From Pelodera strongyloides (lineage: Eukaryota; Nematoda; Chromadorea; Rhabditida; Rhabditidae): a stretch of 64,000 bases of DNA. Position numbers and translations under genes: made by a program. Below, piece by piece: positions 28,401 to 37,287 of the stretch. The notes under the pieces are model-generated. The model saw only the letters and a program-made list of their open reading frames with translations, ran no database searches and had not been told where the DNA came from. The first letter of the stretch is position 1. Every line of letters begins with the position of its first letter. The stretch covers positions 682,001 through 746,000 of the forward strand of contig JAANDG010000007.1 in NCBI GenBank assembly GCA_036852015.1, in the 5' to 3' direction.

Positions 28401-31400
28401 ATAGTTGATGAGCTACTGTTTAACATTTTAATCGACGCGTTTGCCAACTATATCAACTACAAGCTACTGTATGTGGTGGTATTTTGTTTAGTATCCTGTA
28501 TGTATACGATACACGCTTAGGTAACTAAGTGCCAAAACATCTAAAGTTCAGCTCCTCTAACCCCTGTCCTAACCCCATCCTCCCGGCGTTTCCATGATTC
28601 ATTTCACATACAACCCGCAAGCACCGTGAATAACCGTTATAGACATTTCCAAACTGTGGGAACGCCGACATTTGTTTGAATATATAAATAATGAATACAT
28701 AAAACGTTCTCTGGGAACGGAATACATTATCAGCCGAGATCAAATAAAAACGTTACTTTTTTATGAATTTGTGGCATTGCAGAACCCCCTGCTCCTGCTA
28801 AAATAAGTAACATTCAGCATTGTATAATTTCCTCATTTATCGATTTTCCAGATCGATGTTTACAGATGTCAATCAATAAATCTGTCGCGTGCCAAAATCG
28901 GAGTGAGGTCAAACGGGAGGAGCGGCATACATAGAGACGAACGGGACAGTTGGGGGACGTTCTAGCAGATCGTAATCAACATGATCATATGCTAATTGCT
29001 TACAATCAAGGCAAGTTTGTATTGGAAGAAAGGTAGACGGATGGATGTAAACATGGATTTATTTTACACAGTTTGTTCAAGATCCAACTTCAAAATTGTG
29101 TGGTATATTTTGGGAACAATTTTTGCACCGAACGTACGTTAGTACTACATGCGCGAATGCGTATGGCGCTTCTACAAAAATCGAACAACGGACTATCCCA
29201 AAAAGTAAATATTTCTTAAAATAGTGCGTTTGTAATTCGAATTCACATCTTATCTCCAATTTTTTCATTTCTCAGATATTTTCATTACCCCAAAACATTA
29301 CTCAACAAACACAAATACCCCCAAACCTATACCCTATCTGGTTTCCCTCCACCAAACAACAATCTGTGCTCGGGAATGCAACGTGACACCAAAAAGCTTC
29401 CACTTTTATTGTTTACTTATTAGAAATGGGCGCCATCGCACCCGTTCTCGTGTATACTCACGTAGTGAAAGAGTCAATAAAAACGTTGTTTCATTTTGTG
29501 CCGTAGTCTTCATCAATTTTTTTTTAAACTGCAGAAAATGTTGATAAGGCTGGAAGAATATAAAATGAAAGCCTCTCTTAACAAGATAAGACGGAGCCAA
29601 TAAAACGGGCAAAAAGCCGTTAGTTTTATAGACAAGTGTGAAAAATCACCAACATTACGATTACGTGAGTTGGCAACATTTCAAGTGGACCTTAGACGAT
29701 TAAAGATAATAAATAAATTATATACAACGATATATTACATATATTTATGTTACCTCTGTGCACAATACTTACCCTAGTGTAACTACCCCACTACCCTACC
29801 TAATTTTTTCACAATTTCTAGAGTACAAAATTGTTCTACACACAGTCGTTACTTATTCTGGACCACTTTTTAGCATCCAATTCATATTCGGAAACTCAAT
29901 TCGTCATACTATACCAATACTATTTAGATACAAAATCGATTCTATTTCGTTTCACATTTCTCTCTTTTGTATTGGGTTTATTTGTGAGCAATTCGTATAT
30001 ATAAGCGCATTATCGAGCATTGCAACATGGGATGTTCATTGTATACAAATTTGGTTGAAGGCTTTTTCAAACAAATTGTAAAAGCCAAGGTTGTCTAGGG
30101 AAGCAACAAAAGCACCAAGGAAGCTAGCACTAGTAAATACAAACAAAATATTTAAAAAATCCCTTTCAAAAGGATACAGTCTAAACTTATTTTTTGGCAC
30201 ATTTTTTGGCACTTGACAAGAAGTGATTATTCAAGTATCACAACTTCATGGCATTTACTACACGATTGAAACTTACTTATTGGTACAGAAAAAAAATCAA
30301 ATGTAAGGTGGGTGAAAAAACAGCTCTAAAATTGTAACCGCTCACATTTCTGTTGTTGTTTGGGTAAACTTACGCAAAGTGATTCTTATGGGATAAATGC
30401 ACAAGAAGTTTCACAATATATGGATGGGTATTATTTTGCGGCGCACTATAGTGTATTGCGCAAGTGTTTCTATATTTCTATTGAGTATGGTGAGTATAAT
30501 GACGCAAGTAAAGAATACTATAAACACAAGTAAATCAATATGCAAAGTTCCATTTTGCAGGTAATAGTGCAGTTTGCGAATACGAGTAAGTAAACAAATA
30601 TTTCAAAAGCAAGAAATGTTCGAAATTCCGAGTAACATCTGTGTTGGAACGGGAAGAGATAGAATAGAAATAAAAACACAAAAAAGCTACAAGAGACAGA
30701 AAAAGTAGTTGGGATGAGCTTCTTATTTGACAAATGGTCAGTAAACAAACATTATACATTTTTTTAATTTCCCACGATAGACGGTCTTCAGTTACAGAGG
30801 CACAGAAGAATTATGATACATAATTTCAATAAATAAAAAACCACCCACCTGACAAACATATCAAAACAATATAAATAAACAAAAATGTACCTACCTCGTT
30901 GCAGTTCCCCCAAAAAACATTTGCATTTTTACCCGTTCCTTTTCAACTTTCTTATGTTATGTAGCTTCACGTAATCCTACAGTACCCCTAACTCCCGGAG
31001 TTTAAATGTTAAAACTCACTTTTCGGATACCGTAAGCAGATACAGCACGGTCGGTTGGGAGGCGAGCGCGACATCAAATGCCTACCATGTGTGTCTGCCA
31101 GGAGGGCGAATGAATAGAATTGAGATGGAGAGTCGAGGGAGCCGCAGACTATGAGAGAGGAGTAAGATAGTAGAATTTCTGTGGAGGTCGAGCGAGGCAG
31201 ATGAGAGCAGAGAATAGAATTGAGTTGGAGAGCAGAGCAGACATGCGAGGGTATTAGTGTCGAAGTGGTTGCCCGTCTATACACTACGCACTACGCGAAT
31301 TCTATACAGAGTATCGATCTTTGAGCCTTCCGGACCGGAACCGCGGATGCGGAAGGGGTATTACTGATTGATTCCGTTTCGGAAAGGTGATCGATACTTA

Positions 31401-33847
31401 CTATGAAAAATCTTCATTTCCATAATTTAATTGTGGTATTTGCATACTTCATACACCTCATAGATAGGGGCACAAGCCAAGACGCGCCTCGATAGGGTCC
31501 ACAAACTACATCACCTTCGTTACTGCAGAGGTATACCGTGACAGCGTTTCCCACTGTCACGGATAAAGAATAAAGACAAGGTTTACCATCACGTCACAGT
31601 AGACCGTCTAAGATAACGATGCAAACTATAACCTCTGTTGCACGTCTGTTTCAAGTAGTTTCCCACAGTAATAATTTCCATTCATCCATATTGCAAGGGA
31701 GCCTAATTCAGGGTTTCCAACCAGCTCTAGCCAGCTACAAGATGTGTGAGCGCAAGCGCGCAGGCAACGGGGCGGGTTTAGTGCCGCTACGCTAGCGGGC
31801 ATCTATTCTGGGTGTATAACCAAGGGTTCTTTCCCCTCTGGTGAGGGCTAGAGTGGTCGGTGTCACCGCAAAGGTCAATGGAGGGCAAATCACCAGGACA
31901 ACATCCCTCCCTCACCCACTCGCACTCCATAAAACACCCCCGGTAAGACTGTCCCCAGTATATGTGACCCCGGGGAGACTGTCCCGAGCTACCGGTGAAG
32001 AAATTGAGGCGCATGGTGCGATGGCACTTTATTAGGTGACTTTTCTTTGAACACTCATGTTTTTCAAGATAATTTAATTGCTTAGCCTATAGCGGTGGTG
32101 AGTGCCGAACTAAACCTTCAGTTGTAGAGATGCACGCTCCCATGGAAGTTGGAATGGTGTAGACAATTACGAGTGTTGTGGTGAGCTTCTTTATTCCAAC
32201 CAAGAAAGCAAAGTGTGTTTAGCCCATTTATTTCCGGCGTTTCGGCTTTACCCATCTTCAGGGAAAAATATTTATTTTGTTGAACGATGCGCTTTTCAAG
32301 CTGCTACCAAATTTCCAGCGAATCCTGAGAAGAAAGGTCCCTTTTTATGTGACAAAAAAACTATGGACACCCCTGTTTTTCCCTGATATTCCCTACCTTC
32401 ACATTATTATGCATTATCTCAGACGTCTTGTAAAATATTCCGGATGCCGCGAACGAGAACAGATAGGGAACAGGGAGAAACAGAGAGAGCGAGAGAGAGA
32501 GAGAGACCTTTATCATAATAATCTGATTATTACGCTGTTATGTCCTCTTTATCCTTTAAATGATTATCTGTTTGTTGTGACGGGGACACGATACGGACAT
32601 TATGGGATAAACATAATCGTGAACGGCGCTCGCGCCGGTAATAAAACTATCACTTTCAATGATATGTACATTCTTCGGAGTTACAGTGTCTTGGAGACGC
32701 TTGTCATCAGCTTACGTTTAGTTAGAGAATGTACCAAAATCGACCAGAACATTTCAGCTAATACGGGTGTACCGTACCAATGCAATAGATACGGTAAAAA
32801 GTCAGGTTCGTCCCAATTGGCCACAAACCACGAAACCCACTTATTTGTCAAATGAATAGTTGTTGCACAATTTTGGAATAGCACTGCACAACCAAGTGTT
32901 GCGCAATTAAATCCTTACGCTATACCCATTATCCGCCACGTTGCTTGAAGTATATATTGGTGAGAATGAGTAAAAGAGAGGGAGTTGAAATAGAGAGAAA
33001 GAGCCAGAGAGAGAGGGGCCAGAGAGGGAGAGAGGTATGCAGAGAGGGGGCTTTGGCTTTAGCTTACAATTAATTTGATTAGAAACATGTGTCGCTGCTT
33101 AAAACAGGAGTCACTTGTATGATGTTTATAACACAATGCGTGACACAGCAGATGCGGTGCCATAAGAACTAAGAACTGCGAACGTTGGTTTGTGAAATGA
33201 AAAATACTTGGTTACAAAATAGGAGGAGCTGTAATTGCTCTATCAGATCTAACAACGAGTAATTAGCATTAATCATAGGCAAAACTGGGAATAAAGTAAT
33301 ATTGGTAAAAAAAACTTGGGCTAGGGAATAAAGCAAAAGTAAAAATTGGAGGTCGCCGAGGGAATGAAATGAATTAGCAAAATCTGGTATAAAATACAAG
33401 GAGAATCTTGTATAATAGAAAATAGTTCTTTGTAGAAACAGAAAAAAAAATGGCAAAACATATTCAGCGCTCAATGAATCTCAAATCTTCACATCATCTT
33501 CGAAGCTCAAAAAAAAATCAGCACAAACAAAGTAAAGTCAATAAGTGGCAGTTTTCACAAAAAAAAATAAACAGGTGAAAACCACTAAAATTCCAATAAA
33601 AAGTTAAAGCGAAATATAGGCCGGTTTTTTGAATCGGATCGTGGACAACTGAATTCTTACAAATTTATGCTAATTTGTTCGAAATAAGCTCGATTGTTTT
33701 ATTCAAATTTATGCTCATTTGCAAAATCCGCATAAGAACTCTGGTGACTGATGTGTTTCAAAAACCGGCCGGTATTTCGCTTTAAAATATAAAGTAAAAT
33801 AAAAGTAACTCACCGTGAGATCGAAATCTCAGTCCGAAGAGAGACAT
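1..33847 (-). CDS. anc-1: ANC-1/nesprin (SYNE) N-terminal part: CH1-CH2 actin-binding domain plus start of spectrin-like rod (31 exons, 3' end outside window)
   Basis: Giant nuclear-envelope linker that ties the outer nuclear membrane to F-actin. Only the first 1285 codons are here. Exons, 5' to 3': 33847-33814, 22741-22680, 21059-20964, 20521-20345, 20115-20030, 19651-19538, 19307-19205, 18775-18654, 18457-18319, 18149-18040, 17750-17561, 16693-16532, 16178-16071, 15885-15798, 15079-14997, 14743-14635, 14424-14294, 13730-13557, 13270-13094, 12976-12870, 12636-12567, 12287-12120, 11761-11621, 11374-11237, 4232-4056, 1983-1841, 1732-1570, 1403-1269, 902-773, 555-438, 100-1. Every intron is GT-AG and every phase matches (3855 nt, no stop). 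The first exon reads MSLFGLRFRSH and its last base completes the Asp of DEDERAQKNTFTKWINYHLE. The two CH domains are followed by a nesprin-like segment (HKWETVRGRLEA, then DLPEPFASLSMW). The KASH anchor is not in the window. A dystrophin or spectraplakin origin is less likely because of the post-CH segment. Confidence 0.9.
290..375. repeat. (CT)n microsatellite
   Basis: Nearly pure CT with a few CG interruptions, between anc-1 exons 30 and 31. Confidence 0.8.
1449..1562. repeat. (CT)n-rich tract abutting the anc-1 exon 27 donor
   Basis: CT/TTTC repeats ending seven bases from the splice donor at 1569 (GTGAGTTCGAGAGAGG on the minus strand). Confidence 0.75.
2359..2776. mobile_element. Palindromic TTAA-flanked MITE, family A, copy 1
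   Basis: Bounded by TTAA on both sides. The terminal inverted repeats begin AGGGACAGGCCCATCAAA and the palindromy reaches well inward (GACTATCAAGC against GCTTGATAGTC). No transposase frame is present. It lies in the anc-1 intron between exons 25 and 26. TTAA target duplication is typical of piggyBac-type transposases, which is an inference here. Confidence 0.75.
3131..3152 (+). ncRNA. SL1-like spliced-leader sequence, possible SL RNA gene or pseudogene
   Basis: The 22 nt begin with GGTTTAATTACCCA, identical to the first 14 nt of nematode SL1. Then come C (A in SL1), GTTT as in SL1, and ATG where SL1 ends GAG. A GT follows directly, at the place of the SL RNA splice donor. The next bases form a small hairpin (GGTTA, loop GCAT, TAACC). 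A convincing Sm site (AATTTTTGG type) is not present in the next 100 nt; the nearest is AATTTATATTTTTC. It lies in an anc-1 intron, on the opposite strand. It may be a diverged functional gene, a pseudogene, or a retroposed leader. Confidence 0.4.
3846..3935. repeat. Imperfect TTAGGCTGCAGG-type tandem repeat
   Basis: Repeated GGTTTACGCTTAGGCTGCAG-like units of about 20 bp in the anc-1 intron between exons 24 and 25. Confidence 0.5.
8455..8585. repeat. (GA)n-rich tract
   Basis: Purine-rich GA/GGGA/TGGAGAGA repeats in anc-1 intron 24; frames across it are low-complexity artefacts. Similar tracts lie at 7205-7275 and 7480-7550. Confidence 0.7.
9836..10345. repeat. Inverted GGCGAAACGCC arrays enclosing a tRNA-like segment
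   Basis: The left flank (9836-9945) has TGGCGAAACGCCAGGCGAAGG. The right flank (10153-10345) has the inverse as a tandem array of a roughly 31-bp unit (TTCGCCAGGCGTTTCGCCAG, then TTGCATTTA). Between them lies a tRNA-like sequence. Most units are themselves palindromic. No protein-coding frame. Confidence 0.6.
9970..10056 (-). pseudogene. tRNA-like sequence (Leu/Ser type), probably a tRNA pseudogene or SINE head
   Basis: Minus strand reads ATGGCCGAGTGGTCTAAGGC (A box), GCTGGTTTGAGG in the anticodon region and GTTCGATTCCTG (B box). The 3' half of the anticodon stem does not pair (TTTGGC instead of an ACCAG-type strand), so a functional tRNA is unlikely. Confidence 0.5.
11155..11232 (-). pseudogene. 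tRNA-like sequence directly after the anc-1 exon 24 donor
   Basis: Minus strand has ATGGCCGAGTGG (A box) and GGGGTTCGACCCC (B box) 40-50 nt apart. The middle (GTTTTCCGCCAAAAC) gives only a 5-nt loop, so it does not fold as a canonical tRNA. It lies about ten bases into the intron, in the same orientation as anc-1. Confidence 0.5.
11237..14743 (-). CDS. anc-1: ANC-1 exons 16-24: spectrin-repeat-like rod
   Basis: Residues about 559-963. Helical and charge-rich, with Trp in heptad-like settings: TLRTLWEDWENRIWRLEEL (exon 16), KYLDQVEEWLSS (exon 19), ERWGIK at the end of exon 22, the pattern that closes spectrin-repeat helices. Exon 17 starts with a run of acidic residues (EDEAIREVEAGAD). Exon 21 (12636-12567) is a Pro-rich break (GRPVTPMSPSPLDE), perhaps an unstructured hinge. 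All nine junctions keep frame. The plus-strand open frames over this stretch are shadows. Repeat boundaries cannot be set without a profile search. Confidence 0.83.
12506..12555. repeat. TTAGGC/GCCTAA-type interstitial repeat
   Basis: CCTAAGCCGAAGCCTAGGCC and CTAAGCCTAGGTTTAGGCC. Similar runs occur at 8085-8150, 16033-16056 and 56864-56890. TTAGGC is the nematode telomere unit, but these are mixed with CCTAGG and are short. Confidence 0.5.
14997..18149 (-). CDS. anc-1: ANC-1 exons 10-15: conserved nesprin segment after the CH pair and first spectrin-like helices
   Basis: Residues about 311-558. Exon 10 has the charged helix YFRLRREFLEYRHTYQTIL. Exon 11 has HKWETVRGRLEAAAAKAEM then DLPEPFASLSMWTAQGQLLL, matching the position where vertebrate nesprins have a WDRV...PAPLG..WL pattern; this separates nesprin from spectrin, dystrophin and plakins. 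Exon 12 (EHFKNLRAKQDELVSAVAV) and exon 13 (LADLEEKMELWNSADSLALL) continue amphipathic helices with spaced Trp. Exons 14 and 15 are short. Exon 11's 5' boundary is duplicated just upstream in the intron (see findings). No membrane segment is visible. Confidence 0.85.
15490..15740. repeat. Degenerate minisatellite of AACGCTGA/AACGCTAAC units
   Basis: About twenty imperfect units of 11-14 bp (AAACGCTGAAG, AACGCTAACA) in the anc-1 intron between exons 14 and 15. Confidence 0.6.
16816..17275. mobile_element. Palindromic TTAA-flanked MITE, family A, copy 2
   Basis: Same termini as the copy at 2359-2776 (TTAA then AGGGACAGGCCCATCAAA, ending GGGCCTGTCCCTTTAA). The interior differs and contains CCCCGGGG-like segments near both arms (16915 and 17163). 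Sits in the anc-1 intron between exons 11 and 12. Confidence 0.75.
18319..19651 (-). CDS. anc-1: ANC-1 exons 6-9: CH2 domain
   Basis: Residues about 152-311. CH2 begins after a Ser/Pro-rich stretch (EFVSGPSTSSLSPRL) with SSVEQVIVRWINAEIAE. It continues with DKSWKDGVLFMALVHKWRPD, then PRENLETAFELAHRHLGIRRL, LEVDDLLCDRPDK and SIITYVTQFV. The exon boundary before SIITYV is phase 2. The 19307 acceptor is weak (cattgaag); it was chosen because it is the only one keeping GAA-GAA-TTG in frame, so exon 7 could start a few bases away. CH2 stabilises actin binding by CH1. After CH2 the chain reads through AEERRPIDDAAEYGPFTQWL into the linker before the rod. Confidence 0.9.
20030..33847 (-). CDS. anc-1: ANC-1 exons 1-5: N-terminus, CH1 domain and inter-CH linker
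   Basis: Residues about 1-151. CH1 spans roughly residues 17-126: QKNTFTKWINYHLE opens it, VEDLYKDIRDGVLLCRLLEV follows, then RVHHINNLNCALTILRRRG and the signature ADLADGNPRIVLGLIWQIIL with HFQ at the exon end. Exon 5 (20115-20030) completes CH1 with a Val after HFQ. It then supplies a linker with WGWG, ATQTPTRSPIKSRI, which ends in phase 2. The start codon at 33847 is the first ATG after a strong TTTTTTTTCAG acceptor. Intron 1 is about 11.1 kb (22742-33813) and carries no other supported gene. This half of the tandem domain normally makes the main actin contact. Exons 1 and 5 are the least conserved and are fixed only by splice phase. Confidence 0.88.
21498..21915. mobile_element. Long foldback TTAA element, family B
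   Basis: Termini TTAAAGGGTCAGGCCCATTT and its inverse. The whole 418 bp is close to a single inverted repeat: the segment around GACAACTGCGATAG mirrors one near TATCGCAGTTGGCAC, with centre around 21700. Non-coding. Lies in anc-1 intron 2. A transcript through it would form a very long hairpin. Confidence 0.75.
22413..22458 (+). repeat. Poly(A) tract preceded by AATAAAT
   Basis: About 45 A, directly after TTAATAAATAAA. Could be the tail of a retroposed transcript ending here, or a simple repeat. It abuts a family D MITE. Confidence 0.5.
22460..22635. mobile_element. Short TTAA MITE, family D, copy near anc-1 exon 2 donor
   Basis: 176 bp, TTAA on both sides, arms AAAGCGAAATACTGGCCG and CCGGCCGGTATTTCGCTTT. 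It ends 44 nt downstream (sense direction) of the exon 2 donor. A 45-nt poly(A) tract abuts its left end. Confidence 0.75.
25658..25735. repeat. (GA)n-rich tract in anc-1 intron 1
   Basis: GAGAGA with GGGA interruptions. Confidence 0.7.
26943..27068. repeat. (GA)n-rich tract in anc-1 intron 1
   Basis: GAGAGA/GGGAGA over about 125 bp; the opposing Leu/Ser-rich frame is an artefact. Confidence 0.7.
33604..33785. mobile_element. Short TTAA MITE, family D, copy near anc-1 exon 1 donor
   Basis: 182 bp, TTAA ends, arms AAAGCGAAATATAGGCCGG and CCGGCCGGTATTTCGCTTT. Lies 28 nt inside intron 1 from the exon 1 donor at 33813. Confidence 0.75.
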
Positions 33848-33912
33848 GTTGGAATTGAATCGTTTTCGTTACACACACGATAAATATAGTTCGTAGACAC
33901 TGAAAAAAAATG
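33848..33912 (-). promoter_or_regulatory. Strong splice acceptor upstream of the ANC-1 start codon (cis or trans-splice site)
   Basis: On the minus strand the sequence reads a run of eight T, then CAG, 52 nt before the ATG at 33847; the first base after the acceptor is 33899. No host exon with a matching donor was recognised upstream. In nematodes such a site often accepts a spliced leader, but a 5' UTR intron is equally possible. Confidence 0.45.
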
Positions 33913-34039
33913 TCTAGTTTTGCAAAAAAAGGACACATCAAACGGTATTGATTAGTTGTTGGCGTGGCAGCCCCTTTTTTGCAACGTGCTTTCTGTGTGA
34001 ATATCGATTGATTATTGAGGGCTGCCTCTCAGTCAATCC

Positions 34040-34080
34040 AGTGGGCGGGGCCGAGGCCTTTATAAGCAAGGCGGGTGTAT
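34040..34080 (+). promoter_or_regulatory. GC-rich promoter-like block with TATA-type box
   Basis: GGGCGGGGCC is followed 11 nt later by TTTATAAGC. It stands out from the AT-rich surroundings and lies between the anc-1 start (minus) and the tentative plus-strand frame, so it may be a bidirectional promoter region. Inference only. Confidence 0.3.
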
Positions 34081-34261
34081 TCCCAAGTCATTCTAGGCCA
34101 TTGTTCCCATGTGCAGTGCACGCCTCCGGTTGGCCGAGGGCCATTCTGTTTCGTATTTTGCGGAGGCGTTTGTTATGTGTCCCACCCTCCCACCCTTACT
34201 CTGGTCTTTTAGCGGTGTCCGGACGTATTGTGGAGATTTGTCGGAGCGTGGAGGACAGAAG

Positions 34262-35007
34262 ATGTTTCGAGCTGTGGTGGCGGTGACGGCCAGGCAAGGC
34301 ACGCTGACGGCAGCCTCGCTTCGGGCCTTCAGACGTGGTCCGAGACACGTGGCTCCGAACTACAAGCTTTCAGGTGCGATGTCTGGATTTGTGTTTCTAG
34401 TAGGAGATGTACCAGTTTAAGCAGTGGTTCGTTGCGACTGCTGCGTTGTATTACACTTCGAGTATCTGAATGGAAAGGAAAAATATTGTATATTCGATGG
34501 CAAAGTCAGCGGGAAAGTGTGCTCCTCCTACAGTACATAGGGAGTTAGAAAGAAATTAGATGTGGAAAGGGTACTGCGGGTTTTTGGTAGTGTGTGGAGT
34601 GCTTAGCACGTGCCGAGTGTTGTTTGCAGCTCGGGGTTTTTCGCTCTTCTGAGGATTTTGGAGTTGTGTCTGTTGTGTGAGCTTCGGTGGCTAGATGTGG
34701 AGGCTACTGAACAACATATAGTAGAAAGTACTTGGCGGAAGCATGGAAGCGCTAAGATGGTGGCGAGATTAAGTTTCGTTGGTAGATACGTGTATATGTG
34801 TACTGTGCTCAAGTCAGTATTTCAGAAGTATCGCGCATCAGCGCCAGCGGATCCTATACACGCGCTTCTTTGAGAGCGAAGAAAGCAGCACACCGCGTGT
34901 TCGACGTCGACGGTGAGAAAGATGGAAACTTCATACCGGATTAACCTACACTTTGTCGGTGTCAGTCAGATTGATCGCTGGAAGGGCGAATGGGCAAGCG
35001 TCTCTTG
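34262..35007 (+). CDS. Candidate plus-strand gene start, four-exon model, unknown product (tentative)
   Basis: A GC-rich block with a start codon at 34262, preceded by a GGTCTTTTAG acceptor at 34211 and a TTTATAAGC box near 34060. Exon 1 (34262-34373) encodes MFRAVVAVTARQGTLTAASL followed by RAFRRGPRHV. It is rich in Arg, Ala and Ser and poor in acids, so it resembles a mitochondrial presequence. Exons 34695-34781 (EATEQHIVESTWRKHG), 34826-34912 (TRASLRAKKAAHRVFDVD) and 34966-35007 can be joined in phase 1 with GT-AG signals. The implied introns of 44 and 53 nt are shorter than any other in this window, and nothing recognisable follows. No family is assigned; it could be untranslated promoter-proximal sequence. 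Confidence 0.25.
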
Positions 35008-36085
35008 GTAGAACGCAGCGAAGTTGCCGGGTCTTACTTTTATATCTCCTGTTTCTCAATTTCTCTGATTCTATTCCGGTTTGCTTCGTTTTGGTTTCTC
35101 GCGCATGATTTTGTTATATTTTTTCCTTGTGGTTACTCCTTTTGGTTTTGCTTCCGTTTGCCGATTGTTTTATATCGCAGTGTTTCGTATTGTAGTACCA
35201 GTTTTGGCCATTCGACATTATTAACCGTTGTTACTCCATTTTCACTTTCCGTTTTATCTGATCTTTGGTATCCGCTGCTATTTTCTGGCATTTTGGTTTC
35301 TCAGCAGCTCACGGTATATTGGTTGAATCTGTGATATGTTACTTTGTGCACATGTGGGAATAAAGCCTTAACAGTCAGACAGCCTGAAACAGTATGCTAC
35401 AATTCTAAAGTAAAATTCTAAATGCTAAAAGTAAGGATAACAACCAAAGTAAGGTGTAAAAGGATTATCGGTATTAGAAAAAAACGGTAACATTTCTGAT
35501 AAAGCACAAAGACGAATTTAACAAATATATAAATATAAGCCACTACTACAGTACAGTTAAAACATATCAAAAGTATTACAATCGTAGTAATAATATGTAT
35601 ATAATTTTCGTTGAAACAAAATGCTGATCGGTCATATGGAAAAAGACTAAACGAGAAAAAAACTCTGTTCTACGCCACGGTAATCTTAAAAGTAATCAAA
35701 TAAAGGCAAATAACGGTTGGAGAAAGCTTGACAATGGGAAAAATGAAACTTTTCGGCGTCCATACACTAAACTGTTTCTTTAATTCAAAATTGATTTATA
35801 ATTTTTTCTCTACTCCTAACAAAAAAAAAGTTTATTTTTTATAAATTGTACAGTTTTTAAACAAAATCTAAAAATCAAAGAGAACATTCTCTGAGACGCA
35901 TAAATATTCAAAAAATATGATGTAAGTACTATCAAGAGAACCAAAATCCATAAGGTACATGAACTTATAGAAAAGACTTGTAACTACCGGGTATATACAC
36001 ATATACACAATTTGGGGCGAACAATCTCTAGCTAGCGTTCAAAAAAATAAAAAAAACTGAGAAATGTAAGAATATTGTCTTACCC

Positions 36086-36256
36086 TTAAAGCGAAATGCT
36101 AGCCTCTTTGGAAAATTTGCATATGATAAGCAAATCCTATGTATCCTATGCTAATTTTGTACGATTGCCGTGGACGATCGTACAAAATTAGCATAGGATA
36201 CACAGGATTTGCTTATCATATGCAAATTTTCCAAAGGGGCTAGTATTTCGCTTTAA
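36086..36256. mobile_element. Near-perfect palindromic TTAA element, family E
   Basis: 171 bp. Ends share AAAGCGAAAT with family D but the interior is a long inverted repeat (CATATGATAAGCAAATCC, ATGTATCCTATGCTAATTTT and its inverse) around CGATTGCCGTGGACGATCG. Predicted to fold almost completely. Confidence 0.7.
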
Positions 36257-36654
36257 TAGTACTGGTGGCGCAATGGCTTTGTTTTGGGTCATATAAAATC
36301 AAGTAAACAGAAAGATAAAAATCAATAGATATTACTCATTTATTGCCCGCTTTTATCAGTGAAATGAGGCTACACGCGACATGGAACTTGAGACATAAAA
36401 CATTTAAAAAAGTAAACAAGTCGGCAACATTGAAAGAGATTTACATAGAAATGACGTCAGAATAAAAATAAAAATATTTATATTATGCTAAATGACTATA
36501 CTATCATACGGTAGCTCTCCCCCTCTCTTCCTCTCTCTCTCTCTCTGTACATAATCAATTCGGACTATTTTTTTCAGCAATTTATAGATATGTACTTAAT
36601 TCATATTTGATTTAAAAAATAAGGCAACTTTTTCATATTCAAGTTTATTTTGGT

Positions 36655-36765
36655 TTCATGCTAATTTTGGATATATGCTAATGAGTGATAATTAGAATAG
36701 AAGGCTTCATGGATTTCATGCTAATTTTGGATATATGTATGCTAATAGAATGATAATTAGCATAA
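36655..36765. repeat. Tandem duplication of a roughly 60-bp AT-rich unit
   Basis: TTCATGCTAATTTTGGATAT occurs at 36655 and 36715, each followed by GATAATTAG. It ends 60 bp before the LTR element. Confidence 0.5.
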
Positions 36766-36829
36766 AAAATTATAAAACTGTGATGGTTTAACATAATTTG
36801 AAATAATATGAATTTTTTTGAATAGGTGT

Positions 36830-37226
36830 TGTTATATCCCGTTGCGATGCGTTGCACACGAGATATACGAAAAGTTTATTTCTAAACTCTAAACACAAAT
36901 TAATGCACGACGATGTAGACGGTGGAGTGTAGACAGTATACGGGCACGCGTGTAGACACTTCTGTAGATCACCAGAGTAGATCCACAGGTGTAGGCAGTA
37001 GTCGAGTCGAGTCCTCAGCAGGCTTGGCAGCAGGTCCTAGTGTAGTCGCACTTGTCTTGGGTGACTCTCGGGTACTCTTGTAGACTCTTGTAGACTCTGA
37101 TACTATGCTCGACTCGCAACCTTTTATTATACTTTTCGTATGTTAATTACTTTCGAAACTCTTCGAAACATACAATTCTAAAACTTGTTTACACAAATAT
37201 ATGTATGCCTCATAGCATACGTTACA
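36830..37226 (-). repeat. 3' LTR
   Basis: 397 bp, same sequence as 39111-39507, preceded on the minus strand by the polypurine tract at 37227-37240. Confidence 0.9.
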
Positions 37227-37287
37227 CCCTTTCCCTAATTGGAAATCCAATTACAAAAGTAAAGGGCATACTTGAAACAAGTACTTA

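Larger units (their letters stand above)
22742..33813. other. anc-1 intron 1 (11.1 kb): no supported gene
   Basis: AT-rich. Holds the (GA)n tracts and family D MITE listed separately, a 50-bp tandem duplication at 26535-26602 (ATCACACTCCCTTTAAAAAA), a GAATAGAATTGAGATGGAGAG duplication near 31110 and 31210, a CCGTGACAG hairpin at 31536-31562, and GA-rich stretches at 32475-32510 and 32970-33055. Open frames here lack splice-consistent coding character. Confidence 0.6.
35008..36824. other. Spacer left of the LTR element: nothing coding recognised
   Basis: TTTT/TTTC-rich at 35035-35330, then AT-rich sequence. Only the family E palindrome and the 60-bp tandem duplication stand out. Confidence 0.5.

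Noticed and set aside
31720..32035. GC-richer patch with CGCTAGCGTAGCGGCAC-like palindromes as an RNA gene
   Set aside because: No A/B boxes or fold of a known RNA could be recognised.
33948..34548. Three overlapping plus-strand open frames read as one protein each
   Set aside because: They are in different frames over a GC-rich block; only the short presequence-like exon at 34262-34373 has any splice support.
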